From positions 1-41,736 of the forward strand of contig JAURMH010000072.1 in assembly GCA_030830805.1 (NCBI GenBank): 41,736 nucleotides of DNA, written 5' to 3'. The DNA is from Bacteroidota bacterium. GTDB taxonomy: Bacteria > Bacteroidota > Bacteroidia > Sphingobacteriales > Sphingobacteriaceae. The position numbers and the translations under genes are program-made. Shown one piece after another: positions 10,319 through 19,405 of the stretch (its first letter is position 1; every line of letters starts with the position of its first letter). The notes beneath the pieces are model-generated. The model was not told the DNA's origin. It made no database searches and worked only from the letters and a program-made list of their open reading frames with translations.

Positions 10319-12199
10319 TTAATCGTAGAAATTCCAAAGCAAGCCAAGCTTAAATGTTCTAGGGGCAATTGGATAATTAGATACCATCATTTCGCCATAA
10401 CTATTTAATAAATTATTGGCGTGTTCTAATTTAAATAGCAATACCGCGCGTTTCAATTTTGCGGTCACAAAAACATCTACTATAGGAAAGCCTCCTAAAT
10501 TTTTGGTGCCTAAATGAAACATCATGTTAGCTGGCGAATATGCATAAGCTTGATAGGCCGAATAATATCGTGTATCTAAACCCGCTCTTAGTTTTAAAGC
10601 CGCTTTAAATATTGGCAATTGCACATAGGTAGAATTATATATATGAAAGCTAGGCTGAGGCAATATTTGTTGATTCGAGCTTTGTTGTAAATAAATATAA
10701 TTATCAAAATGTAAGGCGCGCCAAGTTATTTGCTTTGAAAAACAAATAGTATTTAAACTGATATTACTTGACAGTTGCTGAGGCGCAAATTGCGTATCAA
10801 AATAAACATAATTGGAAATCTGTTGATGCATAAATTTTATACTGGCGGCGATAGATTTAATATCGAGCTGCAAGTAAGCCTTTTGATTTTGAACAGAGAC
10901 AAATTGATTGGCCCATTGATAATGATTGTTATGGGCCTGAAGTGCATTAAAAACAGGGCTTTGGCTCGAAGTACTGAAACCCAATTTTGCAATAAGTTTA
11001 CTTTGAAACAAATTGTAAGTCAAAACAGAATGGAAAAAATAATTTGATTTAAAAATACCTGCAAAAATATAATCGGCACTAGCTGTATAAGTTATTTTAG
11101 GCGCTAGCTGAAATTCCGAGGTAGCAATTAGGTGATGCTCAGAAAGTGTGGTATCAAAATTATTGTTTTGAAAAAGCACCAATTGATTTTTCAAACTAAT
11201 AGTAAAACTCTTTAATTGGCTTTTTGCTAAATGCTCCTGATTATAATACTCATAGCTTAGCAAGGAAGAAAACTTTTTTAATTGTGTGTAATCGGCTGTG
11301 CGCGTAGTATCTATGTATGCATTGGCATAATACCCAGAATCTATTTTACTTTCATTAAAATTAATCACCTTGTTGAGGTAATTAAAGGCGTGGGAAAACC
11401 GGTACTTATTTTCCACTTTGTCGATAGAGATTGAATCTAAACTTAGCTTATAGGTTTTTCCGAAAGCATAACTTTGTTTGAAATAGATTTCGGTTTGTCT
11501 TAATTGATTGCTTGCTGCACTTAATTTAACTGGCTCAAATAGCGGATCGTATATAGGATTTGAATTAAAAACAGAATCGCTTTTTACACCTCCATTTTCC
11601 TTAGCAGTTAAATTATTTGACATGGCTGCAAACCAAAATTTATAGCGATTATTTTTAGAAGTATACCAAATAGAGGCATCTAAATTTAAGTGGTCAGTTT
11701 TTTGCAACTGATAGTCGCCGACAGAAACTAGCCTGGTATAATTAACCGCGTAGTTTAATCGAGGTGAAATATTTTGTGCAAATGTAAAAGCAAATAGCTG
11801 TTCTTGTTTTCTATTCCAAAAATATTTAAGCTGTGTATAAGGAGAGGCCGTTCGATAATACTTTATTTTTTCTGCAGATGTTAAATAATGATTGAAAGCA
11901 GACCAACCCTCTTGAAAGCCAATTAGATCAGTGTTTTCAAAAAATAGCGGTTGAGTTGCAGTACCTAAATTTCCTAAATTAAGAAAAGGTATATTTTGGG
12001 TTGAAGCAGGATGAAAATTTTGAAAGCCAATATAATTGGTATCAATAGATTCAAAAAAAAGGGTGTCTGCTGTTTGGGCCGAAAGCGTTATAAAACGAAC
12101 TGTATTTGGACCGTATTTATTTACACTATCAATTCCAACGGCAACACCCCATTTGCTAATTAAAATAAAAAGTAAAATGCTGTAAATTTTTTTTGTCAT
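10319..12199 (-). CDS. Putative porin / outer-membrane beta-barrel protein (Porin_10-like)
   Basis: Signal peptide, many alternating aromatic/polar beta strands, C-terminal FKLGLLWNFYD ending. Confidence 0.65.
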   Translation of the reverse strand: MTKKIYSILLFILISKWGVAVGIDSVNKYGPNTVRFITLSAQTADTLFFESIDTNYIGFQNFHPASTQNIPFLNLGNLGTATQPLFFENTDLIGFQEGWSAFNHYLTSAEKIKYYRTASPYTQLKYFWNRKQEQLFAFTFAQNISPRLNYAVNYTRLVSVGDYQLQKTDHLNLDASIWYTSKNNRYKFWFAAMSNNLTAKENGGVKSDSVFNSNPIYDPLFEPVKLSAASNQLRQTEIYFKQSYAFGKTYKLSLDSISIDKVENKYRFSHAFNYLNKVINFNESKIDSGYYANAYIDTTRTADYTQLKKFSSLLSYEYYNQEHLAKSQLKSFTISLKNQLVLFQNNNFDTTLSEHHLIATSEFQLAPKITYTASADYIFAGIFKSNYFFHSVLTYNLFQSKLIAKLGFSTSSQSPVFNALQAHNNHYQWANQFVSVQNQKAYLQLDIKSIAASIKFMHQQISNYVYFDTQFAPQQLSSNISLNTICFSKQITWRALHFDNYIYLQQSSNQQILPQPSFHIYNSTYVQLPIFKAALKLRAGLDTRYYSAYQAYAYSPANMMFHLGTKNLGGFPIVDVFVTAKLKRAVLLFKLEHANNLLNSYGEMMVSNYPIAPRTFKLGLLWNFYD

Positions 12200-12205
12200 T
12201 TTAAT

Positions 12206-13021
12206 TTAGGCAAGGGCAATTAATTTTTTAATAATTTTGGTCATCTTAGGTTCCGCCTTTTGCGCAATTGCAACAATTTCGGCTAAAGATACAGGCTTTA
12301 ATATTTCCGGGAATCCTTCGTCTGTAATAACTGAAATGGCAAAGACTGGAATTTGCATATGATTGGCTACTATCACTTCGGGTACGGTAGACATTCCTAC
12401 TACATCAGCCCCAATTATTCTTAAAAATTTATACTCTGCTTTGGTTTCTAAATTTGGCCCATTCACACTCACATACACACCCGAATGAATGGTTATATTT
12501 TCCTGTTCGGCAATTGCCATCGCTTTACTATTCATTGCTAAGTCATAGGGACTACTCATATCTGGAAATCTTGGACCAAAGCTGTCGTAATTTCTTCCCC
12601 TTAAAGGATTATCATTTTGCAGATTGATATGGTCTTCAATCACCATTAAATCACCTTTTTTAAATGCTGGGTTTAAGCTTCCCGATGCGTTAGAAATGAT
12701 GATTTTCTGAATGCCCAGTAATTTCATCACCCTTACCGGAAAGGTAATTTCTTTCATCGAATAACCTTCGTAATAATGGAAACGGCCGTTCATCGCAACA
12801 ATATTTTTACCTGCCAAGGTTCCGAAAATTAATTTGCCTGTATGAAATTCAACAGTGGCAATCGGAAAGTCTGGAATCATCGAATACAACAGTTCATATT
12901 TAACTTCCATTTCTTTTACTAAACCGCCAAGGCCAGTGCCTAAAATTATACCAATTTCGGGCTCAAATTCGCCGATAATTCGCTTGATATACTCCGTCGT
13001 ATTTTTAACTTGTTCTAACAT
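12206..13021 (-). CDS. Purine-nucleoside phosphorylase (trimeric class)
   Basis: IGIILGTGLGGLV, GRFHYYEGYSMKEITFPVRVMKLLGI, NASGSLNP, GADVVGMSTVPEVIVANH. Confidence 0.95.
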   Translation of the reverse strand: MLEQVKNTTEYIKRIIGEFEPEIGIILGTGLGGLVKEMEVKYELLYSMIPDFPIATVEFHTGKLIFGTLAGKNIVAMNGRFHYYEGYSMKEITFPVRVMKLLGIQKIIISNASGSLNPAFKKGDLMVIEDHINLQNDNPLRGRNYDSFGPRFPDMSSPYDLAMNSKAMAIAEQENITIHSGVYVSVNGPNLETKAEYKFLRIIGADVVGMSTVPEVIVANHMQIPVFAISVITDEGFPEILKPVSLAEIVAIAQKAEPKMTKIIKKLIALA

Positions 13022-14060
13022 ATTTTAAAATTAATTGATCAAATTTTATTTTATCTTGTTCGTGCATTTCGGCCTCAATAGGAATATAAAAAATGGGCAA
13101 TTCCTCGATCATTGCACGGTGCTTCGAATACTTTAATCGCATCGCATCTTTTTCTGTTGTTAATATAATTTTTTGCACTGAACTGATTTCTGCAAATACT
13201 TTTTTAATTTTTTGAAAATCTTTTTCAGAAAAATCGTGGTGATCTGGAAAAGAAAATGGGATGATATTTTTATAGTTTTTAGCTGAAATGTGATTCAAAA
13301 ATAGTGCAGGATTGGCTATGCCTGTTAAGGCTAGAACGACTGTATTTGTTGACGAAAAGCCTGCATCTGCGAAAGATTGTTCGCTATTTAAAGACACTGG
13401 ATTGCTATAATTCAAATACGAAAAAAACAAGTGCTGCTTTGAATTGGTTTTAAAAGAAGAAAGCACCCTTCTTCTTTCCATCGGAGAAAAAAGCTTAGGT
13501 GTTTTAGTAATTAAAAAAATATCAGCTCTATCTTTTGAAGAAATTGGTTCGCGCATATTTCCCATTGGCAATAACCAGTCTTTTTGAAACAAAGTGTTAT
13601 AATCAAATAATAAAATTGATAAGCCTAGTTTCACTTTTCTGTGTTGAAATGCATCATCTAATAAAACTACCTGCGTATCATTTGCCAAATGTTCCATACC
13701 TAACTGTCTATTTTCAGATACAAGTACATTGACCAATGGAAATTTTTGTTTGAATTGCGTAGGCTCGTCGCCAATTTCAATTGGACTAGAAAACTCATTT
13801 GCTTGAATATACCCTTTTGTTTTTCTTCCATAACCCCTACTTAATGTGGCTACTTTAAAAGTTGGAGATAACAATCGAATAAGGTATTCTATGGTTGGGC
13901 TTTTGCCAGTGCCACCTGCTACTAAGTTACCAACTCCAATGGTGGGTATCGTATATTTTTTGGAAGACAAAAAACCTAAATCATATAGCTTGTTCCTACA
14001 CCACACCACTAGGTAATAAAGCAGGGTAAAAGGAAAAGTGCTATATCTCAAAAAATTCAT
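13005..14060 (-). CDS. lpxK: Tetraacyldisaccharide 4'-kinase
   Basis: TIGVGNLVAGGTGKSPTIEYL P-loop-like motif, LSRGYGRKTKG, LLDDAFQHRK; start MNFLRYSTFPFTLLYY at 14060. Overlaps the PNP start by 17 nt. Confidence 0.93.
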   Translation of the reverse strand: MNFLRYSTFPFTLLYYLVVWCRNKLYDLGFLSSKKYTIPTIGVGNLVAGGTGKSPTIEYLIRLLSPTFKVATLSRGYGRKTKGYIQANEFSSPIEIGDEPTQFKQKFPLVNVLVSENRQLGMEHLANDTQVVLLDDAFQHRKVKLGLSILLFDYNTLFQKDWLLPMGNMREPISSKDRADIFLITKTPKLFSPMERRRVLSSFKTNSKQHLFFSYLNYSNPVSLNSEQSFADAGFSSTNTVVLALTGIANPALFLNHISAKNYKNIIPFSFPDHHDFSEKDFQKIKKVFAEISSVQKIILTTEKDAMRLKYSKHRAMIEELPIFYIPIEAEMHEQDKIKFDQLILKYVRTS

Positions 14061-14086
14061 AAATCTAAGGTAGTAAAAAAGGATTG

Positions 14087-14851
14087 CTAATTCTTCAGGC
14101 AACGAATCGAATAACCCCTCGACTTAAGAAAATTATTACGGCCCACGGATGATTCATCATAATATATATAACGATACCAAGCTTTTGAAATTGTATTGGG
14201 ATTGTTAGTTGCTGTCCACCAATAACCAATATTACCTTCGTTATTAAAGGTGCCGTCTTCTAGTCGATAACCACCAGGCAATGCATCGAATCCAGTTTTG
14301 TTTCTTAAGCTTGGGTAGTCTACATTACCTACCGCGCCTGCTACTACAGAGCTAGACCAAAAAACTTTTGCCGCCAAAGATTTTGCAAAATCATTACTGG
14401 TTTTGCTTGAGTTAAAATTATAATTATTCGCTTTTAAATAATTTTCTAATACAGACCAATCCGAATCGCTTGGTATTCTCCATCCCTTAGGTGCTAATTT
14501 TCCAGAGCTAATGGCATACCAATTATACATTGCGCCATATTTTGTTCTAAAAAACACAGAATCATTATTGTACCAACAATAGCCTGGCGTTTTTAAATTT
14601 TTCCAGTCATTGTTTGAAGTGACCATAGGAATTGGCTTCCCATCATTATACTTGGTAGTGCGTAAATTTTCTGCCATCCAAGTTTGTGTGCCAATTTTTA
14701 CGGTAACATATTCTACACCGTCGGTGTCTTTAAGTTTTGAAAATGGCTGAGATGCTTCTATATCTATTAATTGAGGTTTCTCACATGCAATAAACAAGCT
14801 CAAAAACAGACAAAATAAGGTAGGAAAGAACAAATGAAGCCTCTTTTTCAT
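14087..14851 (-). CDS. FISUMP domain-containing lipoprotein
   Basis: Lipobox-like LSLFIACEKP; VKIGTQTWMAENLRTTKYNDG, GAMYNWYAI, GWRIPSDSDWSVLENYL, TGFDALPGGYR, WWTAT, GYSIRCLKN. Confidence 0.9.
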   Translation of the reverse strand: MKKRLHLFFPTLFCLFLSLFIACEKPQLIDIEASQPFSKLKDTDGVEYVTVKIGTQTWMAENLRTTKYNDGKPIPMVTSNNDWKNLKTPGYCWYNNDSVFFRTKYGAMYNWYAISSGKLAPKGWRIPSDSDWSVLENYLKANNYNFNSSKTSNDFAKSLAAKVFWSSSVVAGAVGNVDYPSLRNKTGFDALPGGYRLEDGTFNNEGNIGYWWTATNNPNTISKAWYRYIYYDESSVGRNNFLKSRGYSIRCLKN

Positions 14852-14855
14852 TAAG

Positions 14856-14863
14856 CAAAAATA
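14856..14863 (-). promoter_or_regulatory. -7-like element TATTTTTG very close to the FISUMP start codon
   Basis: CAAAAATA on + strand; a TTG lies 15 nt upstream of it on the minus strand. Confidence 0.35.
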
Positions 14864-15010
14864 TATAAATTAAGTTCGCAATTAGGCGAATTTTAAAGAA
14901 TTCAAAATACTAAATTATAAAAAATTGCTCGGCATCTTTATAAGCTGCTATAAATTCAAAAAAAATAAGCCAAAAACTACGCTAATACACCCAATATACC
15001 GATTTTTAGC

Positions 15011-15041
15011 TTGTATAAAACCCTTATAATGGGTATGTTTG
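15011..15041 (+). promoter_or_regulatory. Bacteroidota-type promoter for pruA: TTG-N20-TATGTTTG
   Basis: TTG at 15011-15013, 20-nt spacer, TATGTTTG at 15034-15041, 17 nt before ATG at 15059. Confidence 0.6.
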
Positions 15042-15058
15042 TTCAAAACAACTATACT

Positions 15059-16690
15059 ATGTCAAACGGATTTTTTGTGGTTCCAAAACCAGTAAACGAA
15101 CCTATTTATAATTATGCTCCTGGAAGTCCAGAGAGAGCCGCTTTGAAAAAAGCAATCGAACATGCACGCGCTACACAAGTAGACATTCCAATGTACATTG
15201 GTGGACAAGAGGTTCGCAGTGGAAACAAAGAAACCATTACGCCTCCGCATGATCACCAACATGTACTAGGGCACTTTCATAAAGGAGAGGCAAAACATGT
15301 GAGCCAAGCAATTGATGCTGCATTAAAAGCAAAAAAAGCTTGGGCTGCATTAGCCTGGGAACAACGTGCCGCTATATTTTTAAAAGCAGCCGATTTAATT
15401 GCTGGACCCTACAGATATAAATTAAATGCAGCCACTATGTTGGGGCAATCTAAAAATGCATTTCAAGCAGAGATAGACGCGGCTTGCGAAATCATTGATT
15501 TTTTAAGATACAATGTGGCGTATATGTCTGAAATTTACGGACAACAGGTTGGCTCTGGAAAGGGCATGTGGAACCGCATTGAGCAAAGACCCCTCGAAGG
15601 TTTTGTATTTGCATTAACACCATTTAACTTTACTGCTATTGCAGGAAATTTACCAACTTCTGCTGCCATGATGGGAAATGTAGTGGTATGGAAACCCTCG
15701 AACACTCAAATTTATTCTGCTAATGTTTTAATGGAAATTTTTAAAGAAGCAGGTGTGCCCGATGGTGTAATAAATTTAGTTTATGTTTCTGGTCCGCAGG
15801 CAGGTGAAGTGATTTTTAAACACCCCGATTTTGCAGGCATTCACTTCACTGGATCAACTGCAGTTTTTCAAGACATTTGGAAAAGTATAGGAAACAACAT
15901 TCATCAATACAAAACCTACCCTCGCATTGTAGGCGAAACAGGTGGTAAAGATTTTATCGTAGTACACGAGTCGGCAGATGTAGCTGCAGCCAGTGTAGCC
16001 ATTATGCGTGGGGCATTTGAATACCAAGGACAAAAATGTTCTGCGGCATCTCGCGTTTATATTTCAAGTAAAGTTTGGCCGGCAATAAAAGAAAGAATAT
16101 TGCACGATATGGCTACTTTTAAAATGGGTGGCACAGAAAATTTTGAAAACTTTATCAATGCAGTTATCGACGAAAAATCATTCAATAAGTTAGCATCTTA
16201 TATCGATGCAGCAAAACAAGATAAAAGTGTAGAAATTATAGCCGGAGGAAACTACGATAAATCTGTTGGCTATTTTATCGAACCAACTATTATTGTTGCG
16301 CAAGATCCAAGATACGTAACCATGTGCGAAGAATTATTCGGACCTGTATTAACTATTCATGTTTTTGATGATGTCAAATTCGAAGAAACTTTAGACATCG
16401 TAGACACTACTTCTATCTATGCTTTAACTGGTGCTATCATTGCACAGGATCGTTATGCGATTGAATTAGCTACTAGAAAATTAGAAAATGCGGCAGGTAA
16501 TTTTTATATCAATGATAAATGCACTGGCGCTGTTGTTGGTCAACAGCCCTTTGGTGGCGCAAGAGGTTCGGGTACAAACGACAAAGCAGGTTCGATGATT
16601 AATTTATTGAGATGGGTTTCTCCTAGAACCATCAAAGAAACATTTGATCCAGCAAAAGATTACCGTTATCCCTTTATGGATAAAGAATAA
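15059..16690 (+). CDS. pruA: L-glutamate gamma-semialdehyde dehydrogenase (1-pyrroline-5-carboxylate dehydrogenase)
   Basis: FALTPFNFTAIAGNLP, HFTGSTAVF, YPRIVGETGGKDF, EYQGQKCSAASRVY, QPFGGARGSGTNDKAG. Start MSNGFFVVPKPVNEP at 15059 preferred over track TTG at 15011. Confidence 0.93.
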   Translation: MSNGFFVVPKPVNEPIYNYAPGSPERAALKKAIEHARATQVDIPMYIGGQEVRSGNKETITPPHDHQHVLGHFHKGEAKHVSQAIDAALKAKKAWAALAWEQRAAIFLKAADLIAGPYRYKLNAATMLGQSKNAFQAEIDAACEIIDFLRYNVAYMSEIYGQQVGSGKGMWNRIEQRPLEGFVFALTPFNFTAIAGNLPTSAAMMGNVVVWKPSNTQIYSANVLMEIFKEAGVPDGVINLVYVSGPQAGEVIFKHPDFAGIHFTGSTAVFQDIWKSIGNNIHQYKTYPRIVGETGGKDFIVVHESADVAAASVAIMRGAFEYQGQKCSAASRVYISSKVWPAIKERILHDMATFKMGGTENFENFINAVIDEKSFNKLASYIDAAKQDKSVEIIAGGNYDKSVGYFIEPTIIVAQDPRYVTMCEELFGPVLTIHVFDDVKFEETLDIVDTTSIYALTGAIIAQDRYAIELATRKLENAAGNFYINDKCTGAVVGQQPFGGARGSGTNDKAGSMINLLRWVSPRTIKETFDPAKDYRYPFMDKE

Positions 16691-16714
16691 TTAATTTTTA
16701 ATCAAAAAAATTAA

Positions 16715-18256
16715 ATGGAAAAGAAATTAGCATTACTAAACGAAAAAAAAGCGGCTGCACTTTTAGGTGGAGGTCAAGCGAGAATTGATGCCCAACATAA
16801 AAAAGGAAAACTAACCGCTAGAGAGCGTATTCACTTTTTAGTAGACGAAGGTTCTTTCGAAGAAATTGGCATGATGGTAACCCATCGTTCTAAAGATTTT
16901 GGATTAGAAAATGAGCAGTACTTAGGCGATGGCGTAGTAACTGGATACGGTACTATTAATGGCCGTACCACTTATATATTCTCTCAAGACTTTACGGTTT
17001 TTGGTGGTTCACTTTCTGAAACACATGCCGAAAAAATTTGTCGCATTATGGATTTGGCCTTACAAAATGGTGCACCATTAATTGGCTTGAACGATTCGGG
17101 AGGCGCTAGAATCCAAGAAGGTGTTGTGTCTTTAGGTGGCTATGCAGATATTTTTTATCGCAATACTATGGCTTCGGGAGTAATCCCTCAGCTATCTGGC
17201 ATCATGGGCCCTTGCGCCGGAGGTGCAGTGTATTCTCCTGCCATCACCGATTTTATTTTAATGGTCGAAAACACTTCTTATATGTTTGTTACCGGACCAA
17301 ATGTGGTGAAAACAGTTACTCATGAAGAAGTAAGTGCCGAAGAATTAGGTGGAGCATCTTCGCATTCTACAAAATCTGGCGTTACTCAATTTGCTTGTGC
17401 TAATGAAATAGAATGTATTGAGCACATCAAAAAATTGTTGAGCTTTATGCCGCAAAATTGCGACGAAGCAGCTCCTTCAATTCCATACGAAGCTGCAAAC
17501 GAAACTAGAGCGAAACTAAATAACATCATTCCAGAAAACGCCAATCAACCATACGATATTCGCGAAGTAATTGCAGAGGTAATTGATGCGGATTCTTTTT
17601 TAGAAGTACATAAAAATTACGCTGAAAATATTGTGGTTGGTTTTGGTCGCTTAGCCGGTAAAAGCATTGGTATAGTTGCCAATCAGCCTATGTTCTTAGC
17701 AGGCGTACTCGATAACAACGCTTCAATAAAAGCAGCAAGATTTGTTAGATTTTGCGATTGCTTTAATATTCCATTATTGGTGTTTGAAGATGTACCCGGT
17801 TTTTTACCAGGCACCGATCAAGAATGGAACGCCATTATCACCAATGGCGCCAAACTATTATATGCATTTTGCGAAGCCACCGTTCCTCGCATTACAGTGA
17901 TTACTAGGAAAGCCTATGGTGGCGCTTACGATGTAATGAATTCGAAGCATATTGGAGCAGACATGAATTATGCTTGGCCGAGTGCAGAAATTGCAGTGAT
18001 GGGCGCAAAAGGTGCAGCAGAAATTATTTTCAAAAAAGAAATTTCGGAAGCAAGCGATTCGCAAGCAAAATGGTTAGAAAAAGAAAAGCAATATTCAGAC
18101 CTCTTTGCAAACCCATACAGAGCAGCAGAAAGAGGCTTTGTAGACGAAGTAATTGAACCTGCTGAAACCAGAAACAAATTAATTAAAGCATTTAAAATGC
18201 TAGAAAATAAAGCCGTTAAAAACCCAAGAAAAAAACATGGAAATATTCCATTGTAA
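16715..18256 (+). CDS. Acyl-CoA carboxylase carboxyltransferase beta subunit (propionyl-CoA carboxylase-like)
   Basis: KLTARERIHFLVDEGSFEEIGM, SGGARIQEGV, GPCAGGAVYSPA, LVFEDVPGFLPGTDQE, AYGGAYDVMNSKHIGAD. Confidence 0.93.
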   Translation: MEKKLALLNEKKAAALLGGGQARIDAQHKKGKLTARERIHFLVDEGSFEEIGMMVTHRSKDFGLENEQYLGDGVVTGYGTINGRTTYIFSQDFTVFGGSLSETHAEKICRIMDLALQNGAPLIGLNDSGGARIQEGVVSLGGYADIFYRNTMASGVIPQLSGIMGPCAGGAVYSPAITDFILMVENTSYMFVTGPNVVKTVTHEEVSAEELGGASSHSTKSGVTQFACANEIECIEHIKKLLSFMPQNCDEAAPSIPYEAANETRAKLNNIIPENANQPYDIREVIAEVIDADSFLEVHKNYAENIVVGFGRLAGKSIGIVANQPMFLAGVLDNNASIKAARFVRFCDCFNIPLLVFEDVPGFLPGTDQEWNAIITNGAKLLYAFCEATVPRITVITRKAYGGAYDVMNSKHIGADMNYAWPSAEIAVMGAKGAAEIIFKKEISEASDSQAKWLEKEKQYSDLFANPYRAAERGFVDEVIEPAETRNKLIKAFKMLENKAVKNPRKKHGNIPL

Positions 18257-18270
18257 AAAATAAATTCCTC

Positions 18271-19401
18271 ATGGCAAAAAAAACTACCGCTAAGCCTGTA
18301 GCAAAAACGGCAAGCAAAACAAAAGTTGTAACGACTCCAAAGTCGATTGCATTTTTCGAAAAATACATCAACAATGCTTCCCCTACTTCTTACGAAAAAA
18401 GCGGTCAAAAAATTTGGCTAGATTATATTCGCCCATTAGTAGACGAAACTTATGTAGATAATTATGGAACTGCTGTTGGAATTATAAACCCAAAAGCACC
18501 TTACAAAGTAGTCATCGAAGCACATGCCGACGAAATTTCTTGGTATGTTAATTACATCACCAGCGATGGTTTAATTTATGTGATTCGCAATGGTGGTTCA
18601 GATCACCAGATTGCTCCTTCTATGCGTGTAAACATTCATACAGACAATGGCATTGTAAACGGCGTATTCGGCTGGCCAGCAATTCATACCAGAAGTGGCG
18701 AAAAAGAAGAAGCCCCTTCTTTGAAAAATATTTTTATTGATTGCGGTTGCATTAGTAAAGAAGAAGTAGAAAAAAAAGGTATACATGTTGGTTGCGTAGT
18801 AACTTTCGTAGACGAATTCATGACACTAAACAATCGTTATTATGTGGGAAGGGCTTTAGACAACAGAGCAGGTGGATTTATGATTGCAGAAGTAGCCAGG
18901 TTATTAAAAGATAACAAAAAGAAATTACCATTCGGTTTATATATTGTTAATTCTGTTCAAGAAGAAATAGGATTGCGTGGCGCCGAAATGATTGCACACA
19001 AAATTAAACCAAATGTAGCCATCGTTACTGATGTGACACACGATACCAGCACGCCAATGATTAGTAAAATTACCCAAGGCGATTTGGCCTGTGGTAAAGG
19101 GCCTGTAGTGTCTTATGCACCTGCGGTACAATTAAATTTAAATAAATTAATCATTGATACTGCCGAAAAAAATAATATTCCTTTTCAACGACAAGCCTCT
19201 TCGAGGTCTACCGGAACCGATACCGATGCCTTTGCTTATTCAAACGACGGCGTGGTATCTGCATTGATTTCATTGCCTTTAAGATACATGCACACTACCG
19301 TAGAAATGATTCATAAAGAAGACGTAGAAAATGTGATCCAATTAATTTATGAATCGTTATTGGTGATAAAAAATGGCCAAGACTTTAAATATTTAAAATA
19401 A
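18271..19401 (+). CDS. M42 family metallopeptidase
   Basis: EAHADEI, GRALDNRAGG, NSVQEEIGLRGAEM, TDVTHDT metal-ligand motifs; Lys/Ala/Thr-rich N-terminal extension. Confidence 0.9.
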   Translation: MAKKTTAKPVAKTASKTKVVTTPKSIAFFEKYINNASPTSYEKSGQKIWLDYIRPLVDETYVDNYGTAVGIINPKAPYKVVIEAHADEISWYVNYITSDGLIYVIRNGGSDHQIAPSMRVNIHTDNGIVNGVFGWPAIHTRSGEKEEAPSLKNIFIDCGCISKEEVEKKGIHVGCVVTFVDEFMTLNNRYYVGRALDNRAGGFMIAEVARLLKDNKKKLPFGLYIVNSVQEEIGLRGAEMIAHKIKPNVAIVTDVTHDTSTPMISKITQGDLACGKGPVVSYAPAVQLNLNKLIIDTAEKNNIPFQRQASSRSTGTDTDAFAYSNDGVVSALISLPLRYMHTTVEMIHKEDVENVIQLIYESLLVIKNGQDFKYLK

Positions 19402-19405
19402 TCTT

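Noticed and set aside
10775-11047. 90-aa plus-strand ORF opposite the porin gene
   Set aside because: No recognisable motif and embedded in a long minus-strand CDS.
14942-14978. AT-rich region upstream of pruA as a possible regulatory RNA
   Set aside because: No convincing stem or motif beyond AT-richness; the -33/-7 promoter nearer the gene is sufficient.
17858-18408. Minus-strand Cys/Phe-rich ORFs opposite the carboxylase/M42 genes
   Set aside because: Composition matches antisense of AT-rich codons; spans the junction of two well-supported plus-strand genes.
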